Assembly: GCA_963806955.1 (NCBI GenBank)
Contig: CAWDZG010000002.1
Location: forward strand, 1,612,001-1,676,000
Direction: 5' to 3'
Length of the DNA stretch: 64,000 nucleotides
Source: Gaiellasilicea sp963806955
GTDB taxonomy: Bacteria > Actinomycetota > Thermoleophilia > Gaiellales > Gaiellaceae
Both the position numbers and the translations under genes were made by a program. Under the pieces are notes generated by a model. That model ran no database searches and was not told where the DNA came from. It saw nothing but the letters and a program-made list of their open reading frames with translations. Positions 8,989-17,089 of the stretch are shown here, one piece after another; the first letter of the stretch is position 1; each line of letters opens with the position of its first letter.

Positions 8989-9897
8989 ATGCGCAGCGAG
9001 GGCCGGCTGCTCGCGCTCACCGTCGCCGCCGGGATCGCCGTCGCCGTCGCCGTGACGCTGCTCCAGGAATCGACCTATCGCGCGGATGCGTCGATCGTGC
9101 TCGCGCGGCAGGGCCAGCCGCCCGGCAGCGATCCGGACCTGGCTGATGCGGCGGAGGTTGCGGCCGAGCTCTTCCACAGCCGGGCGGTCGCCGATTCGGC
9201 CGTCGGCAATCTCCGTCTCGAGGAGTCGTCCGACGAGCTGCTCGACCGCGTCGAGGTGACATCCGACCCCGGCAGCTCGCTCGTGCGCGTCGACGTCGAG
9301 GGCCCTAGCGCCGCGGAGGCGCGCCGCACCGTGCAGGAGCTCGTCGAGGTCGCCACCGTGCTCTACAACGACCGCTTCGGGCCCGAGACGAGCGCGACGA
9401 TCTGGGAGACCCCGCGCGCCGAGGACGGGCGCATCTCGCCCGACCCGCTCCTGAATGTCCTGCTCGGCGCGCTCGCAGGCGGGCTGCTCGGCCGGCTGCT
9501 GGCCGCGCGGAGGCCGCCGCGGCTCCCTCGGCGCGCTTCGTCACCGGCGCCGGCGCCTTCGCCGGTTCAGCAGTTGCCGCCGCAGGTCTCGCTCGACCCG
9601 GAGCCCGGCCCCGCACCCAAACCCGTCGCCGTGGCCGAGCAACCTGCCGCCGAGCCGGCAGCTGCGCCCGAGCCCGCCGGCCCGTTCATCCGGCCGCGAA
9701 TCGGCAGCTGGACGGTCGCCGACGTCGAGCGCCTGCTCGCCGAGCAGGGCCCCGCGTTCCCCGATCGGCTCGACGAGCTGCAGGTCTACCTCGACTCCTT
9801 CCGGAGCGTCGCCGACGAGTTCGGCCGCTTCCCGGGCGACGTGGAACTGGTGCTCGAGGACGTCTTCGAGGACTTGCTCGAGCGTGCAGACGCCTGA
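8989..9897 (+). CDS. Wzz-like chain-length determinant protein (kinase-less)
   Basis: A 302-aa protein with one TM helix at 8-24, a periplasmic coiled part (SADASIVLARQG.., LVRVDVEGPSAAEARRTVQELVEVATVLYNDRF) and a second TM at about 153-170, the Wzz/polysaccharide co-polymerase layout. A Pro/Ala-rich linker leads to a C-terminal acidic helical part (SWTVADVERLLAEQ..) instead of a kinase. First gene of the EPS locus. Function (chain-length control or export scaffold) is inferred from topology and neighbours. Confidence 0.65.
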   Translation: MRSEGRLLALTVAAGIAVAVAVTLLQESTYRADASIVLARQGQPPGSDPDLADAAEVAAELFHSRAVADSAVGNLRLEESSDELLDRVEVTSDPGSSLVRVDVEGPSAAEARRTVQELVEVATVLYNDRFGPETSATIWETPRAEDGRISPDPLLNVLLGALAGGLLGRLLAARRPPRLPRRASSPAPAPSPVQQLPPQVSLDPEPGPAPKPVAVAEQPAAEPAAAPEPAGPFIRPRIGSWTVADVERLLAEQGPAFPDRLDELQVYLDSFRSVADEFGRFPGDVELVLEDVFEDLLERADA

Positions 9898-9955
9898 AGC
9901 ACACGTCGCCGAGCCCGGACAAGGTTTTCGTGCGCCGCGCGAGAACAGGAAGCGG

Positions 9956-10678
9956 ATGCTTGCGGCGCTCCTCGACCGGGTCGGCCTGCGCTCCAGCGCC
10001 GACGGGGTACGGCTTGCCGATGCGGATCCTCTCTACGACGCCCTGGCGAGATTCGGCAACCTCGTGGCCCTGGCGGCAGCGTCGTTCGTCGCTGCCGCCC
10101 ACGTCTTCAACGAGCGCGTGCTCGGCGGCGATGTCTGGTCGCTCGACGCCGACATCGACGGCAATGCGATCTCGTGGCTCAGCTCGGAGGCGACGTTCGT
10201 CGCCGCCCTGGGCGCGTTCGCGCTCGGCCTGCTCGTCGTGGAGCGCCGTCGGATCCTCCTCGTTCTCGCGGCACTCCTCGCGTACTTCTCGCTCGACGAC
10301 ATGGTGGCTGTCCATGAGCGCATCGGCACGATGGCGCGCGAGGGGCTCGGCCTCGAGACCGGCTGGGGCCGATCGATCTGGCCCGTGCTCTTCCTACCGC
10401 TGCTCGCGACCGCCTTCCTGGGATTGTGGCGAACCGCAGCGACTCAGGCCGCTCCCGCGAGCGAGCAGATTCGTCGGGGCCTTGCGCTCCTCGTCCTCGC
10501 AGTAGCGCTCGAGGTCGGCTCGACCGCGATCCACGTCACCGGCAACGGGACGGGCTGGCCGGATGCGCTGGAGGTCGCGCTGGAGGAGGGACTCGAGCTC
10601 GCGGGCTGGATCTTGATCAGCGCCGGGATGATCGCCGCCGTCTATCGCGCGGCCAGCGCCCGGGCGGCCGCTCCATGA
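9956..10678 (+). CDS. polytopic membrane protein in EPS locus
   Basis: A 240-aa protein with about six hydrophobic helices. The conspicuous polar motif YFSLDDMVAVHERIG lies at the end of a helix; similar S-x-D-E/D-x(3)-HE motifs occur in uncharacterised actinobacterial membrane proteins. Start ATG 9956 is preceded by AGGAAG; an upstream GTG at 9884 is in frame and would overlap the previous gene by 14 nt. The stop overlaps the rfbF ATG (ATGA), so it is co-translated with the sugar-nucleotide gene. I do not recognise a function. Confidence 0.7.
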   Translation: MLAALLDRVGLRSSADGVRLADADPLYDALARFGNLVALAAASFVAAAHVFNERVLGGDVWSLDADIDGNAISWLSSEATFVAALGAFALGLLVVERRRILLVLAALLAYFSLDDMVAVHERIGTMAREGLGLETGWGRSIWPVLFLPLLATAFLGLWRTAATQAAPASEQIRRGLALLVLAVALEVGSTAIHVTGNGTGWPDALEVALEEGLELAGWILISAGMIAAVYRAASARAAAP

Positions 10679-11448
10679 AGGCGGTCATCCTCGCCGGCGG
10701 CTTCGGCACCCGTCTCACCGAGGAAACGGGTGTTCGGCCCAAGCCGATGGTGGAGATCGGCGGCAAGCCGATCATCTGGCACATCATGAAGCTCTACTCG
10801 GCGCACGGGATCAGCGACTTCGTGATCGCGGCCGGCTACAAGAGCTACATCCTCAAGGAGTACTTCGCCAACTACTTCCTGCACATGTCGGACGTGACGT
10901 TCGACATCGGCCGGAACGAGATGGTCACGCACGCGTCCACCGCCGAGCAGTGGCGCGTGACGATCGTGGAGACGGGCGATGCGACGATGACGGGCGGGCG
11001 CCTGAAGCGCGTCGCCTCGTACCTCGACGAGGACACGTTCTGCATGACCTACGGCGACTGCGTGAGCGACATCGACATCGGCGCGCTGATCGCGTTCCAT
11101 CGCGCCGAGGGCGCGCTGGCGACGATCACGGCCGTGCAGCCCCCCGGACGGTTCGGCGTGCTCACGCTGTCGGAGGGCCAGCACCGAATCGGGGGGTTCA
11201 TGGAGAAGCCCCAGGGTGATGGAGCGTGGATCAACGGCGGCTTCTTCGTCCTCGACCGGGCCGTGCTCGACGCGATCGACGGCGACGAGTCGGTCTGGGA
11301 GCGCGAGCCGCTCGAACGGCTCGCCGGAGCCGGCAACGTGTCGGCGTACCGCCACTCCGGCTTCTGGCAGCCGATGGACACCCTGCGCGACAGGATGGTG
11401 CTCGAGGAGCTGTGGGAGTCCGGCTCGCCGCCCTGGAAGTGCTGGTAG
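10675..11448 (+). CDS. rfbF: glucose-1-phosphate cytidylyltransferase
   Basis: A 257-aa nucleotidyltransferase making CDP-glucose from CTP and glucose-1-phosphate. The N-terminus KAVILAGGFGTRLTEET and the following VRPKPMVEIGGKPIIWHIMK match the RfbF subgroup; TYGDCVSDID carries the metal/substrate Asp residues, and GFWQPMDTLRD near the C-terminus is typical. ATGA overlap with the upstream membrane protein. It ends 1 nt before the convergent SAF oxidoreductase. No CDP-glucose 4,6-dehydratase (RfbG) is obvious nearby. Confidence 0.92.
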   Translation: MKAVILAGGFGTRLTEETGVRPKPMVEIGGKPIIWHIMKLYSAHGISDFVIAAGYKSYILKEYFANYFLHMSDVTFDIGRNEMVTHASTAEQWRVTIVETGDATMTGGRLKRVASYLDEDTFCMTYGDCVSDIDIGALIAFHRAEGALATITAVQPPGRFGVLTLSEGQHRIGGFMEKPQGDGAWINGGFFVLDRAVLDAIDGDESVWEREPLERLAGAGNVSAYRHSGFWQPMDTLRDRMVLEELWESGSPPWKCW

Positions 11449-11449
11449 C

Positions 11450-12751
11450 TCAGGAAGTCGGCGGGAGCGCCGCATCCTGCTCGGCACGGAGCTCGTCGCA
11501 GAGCCGCCCGGTCGGCAGCTCGACATCGGCGTACGTGAGCACCTCGTCCTGCTCGAGCGCCCGGGTGACGGTGGCGCCGGTCGCGAGGCCGAGTGGAAGC
11601 AGCCGCTGGGCGGCCGCCACGTCGGCGTTCTCGGCGAGCCCGTAGGTGAGGTAGCCACCCGGGCCGTCCAGCGTGTCCCCGGGGGCGAGCGCCGTCTTGG
11701 CCGTCGCGACGACCTCGACCTGGAGCGGGCCTGCCGGAGCGAGCGTCGCGTCGCCGAAGAGCACCGCGCGGGCGACGGTGCCCGGGACCTCGAAGTGGCA
11801 GAGGTGGTACGGGGTGTAGAAGCAGTAGAGCGGCCCCTCGCCGAGCTTGTAGAGGTTGAGGTAGTGCTGCTGGGCCGGGTGCTCGTGCGTCCCCAGCACG
11901 AACACGCCCGGGCTCGGGACGGCTCCGACGACGTAGTCGACGATCCCGGGACCCGAGAGGAGCTCCTCGGTGTCGAACTCCTGTGCGGCGACGTCGATCG
12001 GCGTGCCCGCTGCGAAGGTCGGCCCGTACATGCCGCGCCTGCCCACCCTCATGCCCGTCGCGTTGGCGACGATCGCCTGCTCGAACGAGATCTTCGAGCC
12101 GTCGGCGAACGAGGTGACCATCGAGGGGTTCTGGCCCCACTGGCGGGCGAAGCCCTCCTGCGTCGTCGGGGTGCGGTACGGGTCGTGGAGACCTTTGATG
12201 TTCCCGCAGAGCACCGGCCGGACTCCGATTCCCCGCACGAACCGATAGAGGTTCATGATCACGCCGGGCTGGTCGCCGTCGGAGTTCGTGTAGATCACCC
12301 CCGCCCGGTCGGCGCGCTGCTTGAGGATCGGGCCGATCGTTCCGTCGAGCTCGGCGTTCATCAGGATCACGTGCTTCCCGTGGTCGATCGCCCGCAGCAC
12401 GACGCGTGCGCCGAACTCGACCGTGCCGGTGACCTCGACGATCGCGTCGATCCCGCCGGCTTCGGCGAGCAGGAGGGCGTCGTCGGCGACCGCGGGTCGG
12501 CCGCGTGCCACGGCCTGCTCGAGCTGCGCGACGGACTCGACGAACTCCGGGTCGTCGATCCCGGCCGCGCCATAGGCGTCGCGCGCCCGTGCGAGGCTGC
12601 GGTTCGCGATCGCGACCAGCTCCATCCCGGGCGTCGCCGTCAGGATCTGCAGAGCGATCCCCCGGCCCATGAACCCCGCACCGACGAGCCCGACGCGGAT
12701 CGGATTGCCCTCGCGCTCGCGCTCGGCGAGCGCCCGGTCGACGATGATCAC
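11450..12751 (-). CDS. NAD(P)-dependent oxidoreductase with C-terminal SAF domain
   Basis: A 433-aa protein with an N-terminal Rossmann fold (IRVGLVGAGFMGRGIALQI) of the homoserine-dehydrogenase-like type and a C-terminal SAF domain (TALAPGDTLDGPGGYLTYGL). Such proteins recur in LPS and capsule clusters beside cytidylyltransferases and RmlC-like epimerases, where they may build unusual deoxy- or branched sugars; the reaction is not established to my knowledge. GTG 12751 overlaps the rfbC stop (GTGA), so I reject longer upstream extensions in the same frame. Confidence 0.82.
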   Translation of the reverse strand: MIIVDRALAEREREGNPIRVGLVGAGFMGRGIALQILTATPGMELVAIANRSLARARDAYGAAGIDDPEFVESVAQLEQAVARGRPAVADDALLLAEAGGIDAIVEVTGTVEFGARVVLRAIDHGKHVILMNAELDGTIGPILKQRADRAGVIYTNSDGDQPGVIMNLYRFVRGIGVRPVLCGNIKGLHDPYRTPTTQEGFARQWGQNPSMVTSFADGSKISFEQAIVANATGMRVGRRGMYGPTFAAGTPIDVAAQEFDTEELLSGPGIVDYVVGAVPSPGVFVLGTHEHPAQQHYLNLYKLGEGPLYCFYTPYHLCHFEVPGTVARAVLFGDATLAPAGPLQVEVVATAKTALAPGDTLDGPGGYLTYGLAENADVAAAQRLLPLGLATGATVTRALEQDEVLTYADVELPTGRLCDELRAEQDAALPPTS

Positions 12752-13299
12752 AGCGTGAGCGCCGCCGAGGCGTGGTAGTCGGGCCAGGCGCCGTCCTTGT
12801 CGGAGACGATCCGAGGATCGGCCTCGGGCCACCGGATGCCGAACGCCGGATCGTCCCAGCGAACTCCACCCTCCGCGTCCGGCGCGTATGCCGCCGAGAC
12901 CTGGTACAGCGTCTCCGTGCCGTCGACCAGCGTCTGGTAGCCGTGCGCGAAGCCCTCGGGCACGTAGAGCGCGCTCCTGTTCTCCTCGGTCAGCTCGACG
13001 GCCAGCCAGCGGGCGTGGGTGGGCGATCCACGGCGGAGATCCACGATCACGTCGAGAATCGCGCCGCGCGTGCACCGGATCAGCTTCGCCTCGGCGTGCG
13101 GCGCGCGCTGGAAGTGCATGCCCCGCAGCGTGCCGCGTCGGTGGTTGAACGACAGGTTGCACTGGACGAGCGCCGGGTTGAGACCGTGCGCCTCGAACTC
13201 CTCCCGGCACCACGCGCGGGCGAAGAAGCCCCGCTCGTCCTCGCGCCGGTCGAGGTCGACGCGGTAAGCGCCCTCCAGCTCGAGCGGGGTGAAGATCAC
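12748..13299 (-). CDS. rfbC: dTDP-4-dehydrorhamnose 3,5-epimerase-like cupin
   Basis: A 183-aa RmlC-type double-stranded beta-helix protein. Visible are RGFFARAWCREEFEAHGL, LSFNHRRGTLRGMHFQ with the catalytic His, VDLRRGSPTH, YVPEGFAHGYQTL and LYQVSAAYAPDAEGGVRWDDPAF with the catalytic Tyr region. Since no rmlA/rmlB lies nearby, the substrate may be a CDP-4-keto sugar from the rfbF pathway rather than dTDP-rhamnose. GTG start, 4-nt overlap with the upstream epimerase gene. Confidence 0.88.
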   Translation of the reverse strand: MIFTPLELEGAYRVDLDRREDERGFFARAWCREEFEAHGLNPALVQCNLSFNHRRGTLRGMHFQRAPHAEAKLIRCTRGAILDVIVDLRRGSPTHARWLAVELTEENRSALYVPEGFAHGYQTLVDGTETLYQVSAAYAPDAEGGVRWDDPAFGIRWPEADPRIVSDKDGAWPDYHASAALTL

Positions 13300-14342
13300 G
13301 CGGTCGCGGCCCGCGGTTCGGTCCAGCGGAGCCGGTCGTCGATCGCCCGTTCCGCCAGCAGGGAATTGAGGCGCCGCAGGCGGACGTAGCGGCTGCCGTC
13401 GAAGTCGGCCGAGGTCAGCCCTGCACGGCGGTACGCGTCGCGGAGCTCGGCGGCGCCTTGCCGGGCATCCCAGGTGAGGTCGAGCTCGGGGAACGCCGCT
13501 GCCAGCTTGCCGAAGTCCACCCGGTAGCTGCGTGGATCGGGGTCGCCGGAGCCCGCGTACACGATCTTGCAGCCCTCGACCTCCTCCGCCACGATCTCGG
13601 CCAACTCGTGCACCTGGTAGTTGTCACGGTCGGAGCCGACGTTGAACGCCTCGGCGTGGATCACGTCCCGCGGCGCCTCCAGAATGGCGGCGGTGGCGCG
13701 GGCGATGTCCTCGACGTGGACGAGCGGACGCCACGGCGTGCCGTCGCTGAGGATGCGCACCTCACCGGTCGTGACGGCCGAGCCGACGAGGTTGTTCAGG
13801 ACGATGTCGAGGCGGAGGCGCGGCGAGGCGCCGAACGCGGTGGCGTTGCGCATCAACACGGGCGAGAAGGAGTCATCGGCCAGTTCGGCCAGGCCTGCTT
13901 CCGCCCGGACCTTCGACTCCGCGTACGCCGTGAGCGGCGCGAGCGGCGCCTTCTCGTCAACCGCGACCTCGGTGCTCGACGCTCCGTACATGCTGCACGA
14001 GGAGGCGAAGACGAACCGTTTCACGCCGGCTGCGCGCGCCGCGCGGGCCAGCTGAATCGTCGCGTCGCAGTTGATCTCGAGTGTGAGCTCGGGGCTCAAA
14101 GCTCCGAGCGGGTCGTTCGACAGCGCCGCCAGGTGGACGATCGCGTCGAAGCCGGCGAGGTCGGCGGCCGTCGCGTCGCGAACGTCCATTCGCAGCGTGG
14201 CGACGTCCAGCCGCTCCGGCCACAGGTCGCAGCCCTCGTAGAAGAAGGTGTCCAGCCCGACGAGCTCGTGGCCGCCGCGCCGGAGGAACGCGGTCGTGAC
14301 GGCGCCGAGGTAGCCGTGGTGACCGGTGACGAGGACGCGCAC
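13296..14342 (-). CDS. NAD-dependent epimerase/dehydratase (extended SDR)
   Basis: A 348-aa extended SDR acting on nucleotide sugars. VRVLVTGHHGYLGAVTTAFL carries the G-x2-G-x2-G cofactor loop; SSCSMYG and YAESK (Y-x3-K) form the active site; NVGSDRDNYQVHELAEIV is the C-terminal substrate-binding signature. GTG 14342 fits the Rossmann start; an in-frame extension to 14372 is possible. Together with rfbF, the SAF oxidoreductase and rfbC it forms a sugar-modification block. It could be the missing 4,6-dehydratase or a 4-reductase/epimerase. Confidence 0.88.
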   Translation of the reverse strand: MRVLVTGHHGYLGAVTTAFLRRGGHELVGLDTFFYEGCDLWPERLDVATLRMDVRDATAADLAGFDAIVHLAALSNDPLGALSPELTLEINCDATIQLARAARAAGVKRFVFASSCSMYGASSTEVAVDEKAPLAPLTAYAESKVRAEAGLAELADDSFSPVLMRNATAFGASPRLRLDIVLNNLVGSAVTTGEVRILSDGTPWRPLVHVEDIARATAAILEAPRDVIHAEAFNVGSDRDNYQVHELAEIVAEEVEGCKIVYAGSGDPDPRSYRVDFGKLAAAFPELDLTWDARQGAAELRDAYRRAGLTSADFDGSRYVRLRRLNSLLAERAIDDRLRWTEPRAATA

Positions 14343-14352
14343 CGGCGGAAGA

Positions 14353-15093
14353 CTACGGGATCGCCGTAGCACCTCTCGGAGGTCCCGGCTCGGCGAGCAG
14401 GGACGCAGGGCCGACGCGGGTCAGCCCGTCGGACCGCGCGCTGCGCCCAGACCGCTGTTCGACGAGGCGAACCGCGGCCCCGAGCTCGGAGCCGTCTCCA
14501 CCGGCGGCGCGGTGCGCATCGCTCGCGAGCAGGTCGACGCGACCGCCCTCGAGCAGCTGCCACGCAGCGTCGCCGACCTCCGGCCCCCACCGGCCCGTGA
14601 TGCTCGAGGCGACGACCTGCACGAGCGCTCCTGCGCTCCGGGCAGAGTCGACCAGACGGGGTCGCTGCTGCACGGCGCGGCAGCGTTCGGGATGGGCGAA
14701 CACCGGCTTGAGGCCGTACCCGTCGATGCGCTCTAGCACCGACTCCAGGAACATCGCGGGCGTGTCCGCCACCAGCTCGACGAGCAGGTGCCGAGCACCG
14801 AGAGCGCGGCGGCGCAGCTCCGGCAGCGGCTCGGAGACTGCGAACGCGGGGCTCACCTCGGCCGCCAGGTGCAGCGTCAGGTGAATCGCGCTCCGTGCGA
14901 GCTCTGGCCGTAGCCGCCCGATCGCCGCCTCCGCCTCGTCGTGCGCGGTCGGGTACCGCCGCGAGAAGTGCGGCGTGCAGACGATCGTCTCGACGCCGTC
15001 TGCGCTGAGCTGTGCGGCAAGTGCGAGCGCGCCCTCCATGTCTCGGGGGCCGTCGTCGAGCCCAGGCAGCAGGTGGCAATGCGTGTCAATCAC
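14353..15093 (-). CDS. CpsB/YwqE-type tyrosine phosphatase (PHP family)
   Basis: A 246-aa metal-dependent phosphatase of the PHP fold that dephosphorylates bacterial tyrosine kinases in capsule synthesis. Motifs: VIDTHCHLLPGLDDGPRDM at the start (metal ligands H-x-H and Asp), CTPHFSRRYP, LELVADTP-like LVELVADTP, PVFAHPERC and LLASDAHR. GTG 15093 is chosen since the DTHCH motif follows directly; an upstream ATG would give a 47-nt overlap. The likely partner is the kinase at 20704-22233. Confidence 0.87.
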   Translation of the reverse strand: MIDTHCHLLPGLDDGPRDMEGALALAAQLSADGVETIVCTPHFSRRYPTAHDEAEAAIGRLRPELARSAIHLTLHLAAEVSPAFAVSEPLPELRRRALGARHLLVELVADTPAMFLESVLERIDGYGLKPVFAHPERCRAVQQRPRLVDSARSAGALVQVVASSITGRWGPEVGDAAWQLLEGGRVDLLASDAHRAAGGDGSELGAAVRLVEQRSGRSARSDGLTRVGPASLLAEPGPPRGATAIP

Positions 15094-16255
15094 TGCGGCC
15101 ACGCCCGCCGAGCGCCGAGGCCGCGTCCGCATAGGCTGCCCGGATCTCGACCAGGTGCTCGTCCCAGCCTCTGCTCGGCGGTTCGACGGGGAAGTCGTCC
15201 GGGCGCGCCAGGAAGCGCTCGAGAGCGTTCGTGAGCGCTGTCTCCGAGCCGGAGGGAAAGAGCAGCTCGCGGCACGAGGCCGGGACGAGCTCGGGGATTC
15301 CGCCGATGTCGGCGCCGATCACCGGCACGCCGCGCGCTTTCGCCTCGTTGATCACGAGCGGCGCCGGCTCGCGCCACTCGGACGGGACGACGAGGCAGTC
15401 GATGTCGCCGAAGAACCGCTCTCTCGCCGCCTGGTCGAGCCAGCCGAGGAAGCGCACGTCCCCGCTCGCTGCCGCGCGGAGCTCGTGCTCGAGTGGCCCG
15501 CTGCCCGCGACCCGAAGTGCCGCGCCGGCGGGCGACATCCGGCCGAAGGCGCGCACGAGCGTTCGCACGCCCTTGATCTCCGTCAGCCCGCCGATGTAGC
15601 CGAAGGTCGTAGGCCGGTCGGTGCTCGGTGTGCGCGGGATCGGCGGGGCCTCGACGGGGTGGAGCACCACCCGGATCCGATCGGCCGCCGCGCCGAAGGC
15701 CGTGTGCTCGCGGGCGATCGCCTCGGACGGCGCGATCACGACGTGTGGGAACCCCCGCCGTGCGACGGCGGCCCTCACGCTCGAGAACGCTACGCAGGAG
15801 AGGCACCGGCGCTCGCAGCTCTCGCCGTCGCGCCGCACCATCGTCGCGCGCTGGCAGAGCAGCCAGTAGTCGTGCAGCGTGTGGACGTGTGGCACGCCGA
15901 GCCGGGTGGGCACGGCGAGGACGCTCGACGAGAGCCCCTCGACGGCGTGCGAGTGCACGACGTCGGGCCGAAAGCGCTCGATCGACCTCCGCAGGACGTG
16001 TGCGGCGTCGGGCCGATAGACATCGCCGAGGTGGTAGGCGGCACGTTGCCACACTGGCTTGCCGGCGAACTCGTCCAGCCGGTAGGGCCACGGCCGCACC
16101 GACGCGACGACGCCGTCGCCGGCCACGCCGAGCGTGACGGCTCCCACCGTCACCCCGTCCGCCGCGAGCCGCTCGCCGAGCTCGTGGGCGTAGAGCTCCG
16201 CTCCACCCAGCACCGCTGGAGGCCAGAGGCTCGAGAGCATCAGGACGCGCGTCAC
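15086..16255 (-). CDS. glycosyltransferase family 4
   Basis: A 389-aa GT-B glycosyltransferase. The N-terminal domain starts RVLMLSSLWPPAVLGGAELYAHELGERLA; the C-terminal nucleotide-sugar domain shows FGYIGGLTEIKGVRTLVRAF and WREPAPLVINEAKARGVPVIGADIGGIPE, where the E-x7-E element is seen as EPAPLVINEA. The Cys-rich segment CERRCLSC is found in some GT4 members. GTG start 16255. It is divergent from the methyltransferase gene across 39 bp. Confidence 0.9.
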   Translation of the reverse strand: MTRVLMLSSLWPPAVLGGAELYAHELGERLAADGVTVGAVTLGVAGDGVVASVRPWPYRLDEFAGKPVWQRAAYHLGDVYRPDAAHVLRRSIERFRPDVVHSHAVEGLSSSVLAVPTRLGVPHVHTLHDYWLLCQRATMVRRDGESCERRCLSCVAFSSVRAAVARRGFPHVVIAPSEAIAREHTAFGAAADRIRVVLHPVEAPPIPRTPSTDRPTTFGYIGGLTEIKGVRTLVRAFGRMSPAGAALRVAGSGPLEHELRAAASGDVRFLGWLDQAARERFFGDIDCLVVPSEWREPAPLVINEAKARGVPVIGADIGGIPELVPASCRELLFPSGSETALTNALERFLARPDDFPVEPPSRGWDEHLVEIRAAYADAASALGGRGRSD

Positions 16256-16280
16256 CGGGCCGGAACCCGAGGCAGGTGGC

Positions 16281-16286
16281 TAGACT
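16281..16286 (+). promoter_or_regulatory. -10 box for the methyltransferase gene (candidate leaderless promoter)
   Basis: TAGACT ends 8 nt before ATG 16295 with no Shine-Dalgarno between. Confidence 0.45.
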
Positions 16287-16294
16287 CGCCGCGC

Positions 16295-17089
16295 ATGACC
16301 CTCCGCCGAGCCGCCGACGAGATGAGAGAAGGCTGGAACGAGCGGGCCCGCAAGGACGCGTTCTTCTACGTCGAGACGGAGCATTGGGACGGGGACGTGG
16401 ACGCGTTCTTCGCGCTCGGCGAGGAGCGCGCCGGCCTCCTCGTCGACCCGGTGCTGCGGACGCTCGCGACCCCTGCAGCGGCCTCGGTCGCGCTCGACGT
16501 CGGGTGCGGCGTCGGCAGGCTCAGCCGGGCCTTCGCCTCGCGCTTCCGAGAGGTGGTCGGCGTCGACGTGTCGGATGAGATGGTCGCTCGCGCCACCGAG
16601 CTGAACCCGGCGTCCCGGTATCCGAACCTCAGCTTTGAGAGCTCGGACGGCTTGACGCTGCCCCGCGAGACGGGGAGCGTGGACTTCGTCTTCTCCTACG
16701 AGGTCTTTCAACACATGCCGTCCCACGCCGTGATTCTGCGCAATCTCCGCGAAGTGCGCCGCGTGCTGCGGCCTGCCGGTGTGGCCCTGCTGCACCTCGC
16801 CACGACGCCCGGGACGAGCAGGTTCAGCCGCTCGGCAATCGGACGGTGGCTGCCGGGCTGGCTCGTGCGGGCGCTCAAGCGCCATGTGCTGCGTCAGGAT
16901 CCGCTCGCCGCCGACGACGCCTTTCGCGGCGCTGCGCCCCTGACGCCGGCGCGCCTGCGGGCGCTCTTCGACGAGGCCGGGCTCGAGACCGTCGAGCTGC
17001 GCGACGACCCGACGCATCCACCGGGGTCGCGCACGTTCGTGCTCGCCCGGCAGCGTCACGAGCGCCGGCGCGACAGCACGGCCGCGTAG
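16295..17089 (+). CDS. class I SAM-dependent methyltransferase
   Basis: A 264-aa methyltransferase. Motif I is ALDVGCGVGRLSRAFA, motif II VVGVDVSDEMV, post I/motif IV GSVDFVFSYEVFQHMP, then VRRVLRPAGVALLHL. It lies alone on the plus strand within the minus-strand glycosyltransferase block, with its own TAGACT box, and its 3' end overlaps the convergent glycosyltransferase by 34 nt. The substrate is probably a sugar or lipid-linked glycan of the EPS, inferred from location only. Confidence 0.85.
   Translation: MTLRRAADEMREGWNERARKDAFFYVETEHWDGDVDAFFALGEERAGLLVDPVLRTLATPAAASVALDVGCGVGRLSRAFASRFREVVGVDVSDEMVARATELNPASRYPNLSFESSDGLTLPRETGSVDFVFSYEVFQHMPSHAVILRNLREVRRVLRPAGVALLHLATTPGTSRFSRSAIGRWLPGWLVRALKRHVLRQDPLAADDAFRGAAPLTPARLRALFDEAGLETVELRDDPTHPPGSRTFVLARQRHERRRDSTAA

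Noticed and set aside
6169..9177. Very long open frames over dus-greA-lysS (1002 codons minus, 920 codons plus)
   Set aside because: Third-position GC bias removes stops from alternative frames; the proteins are Arg/Ala-rich and unlike any family, while the real genes are clear.
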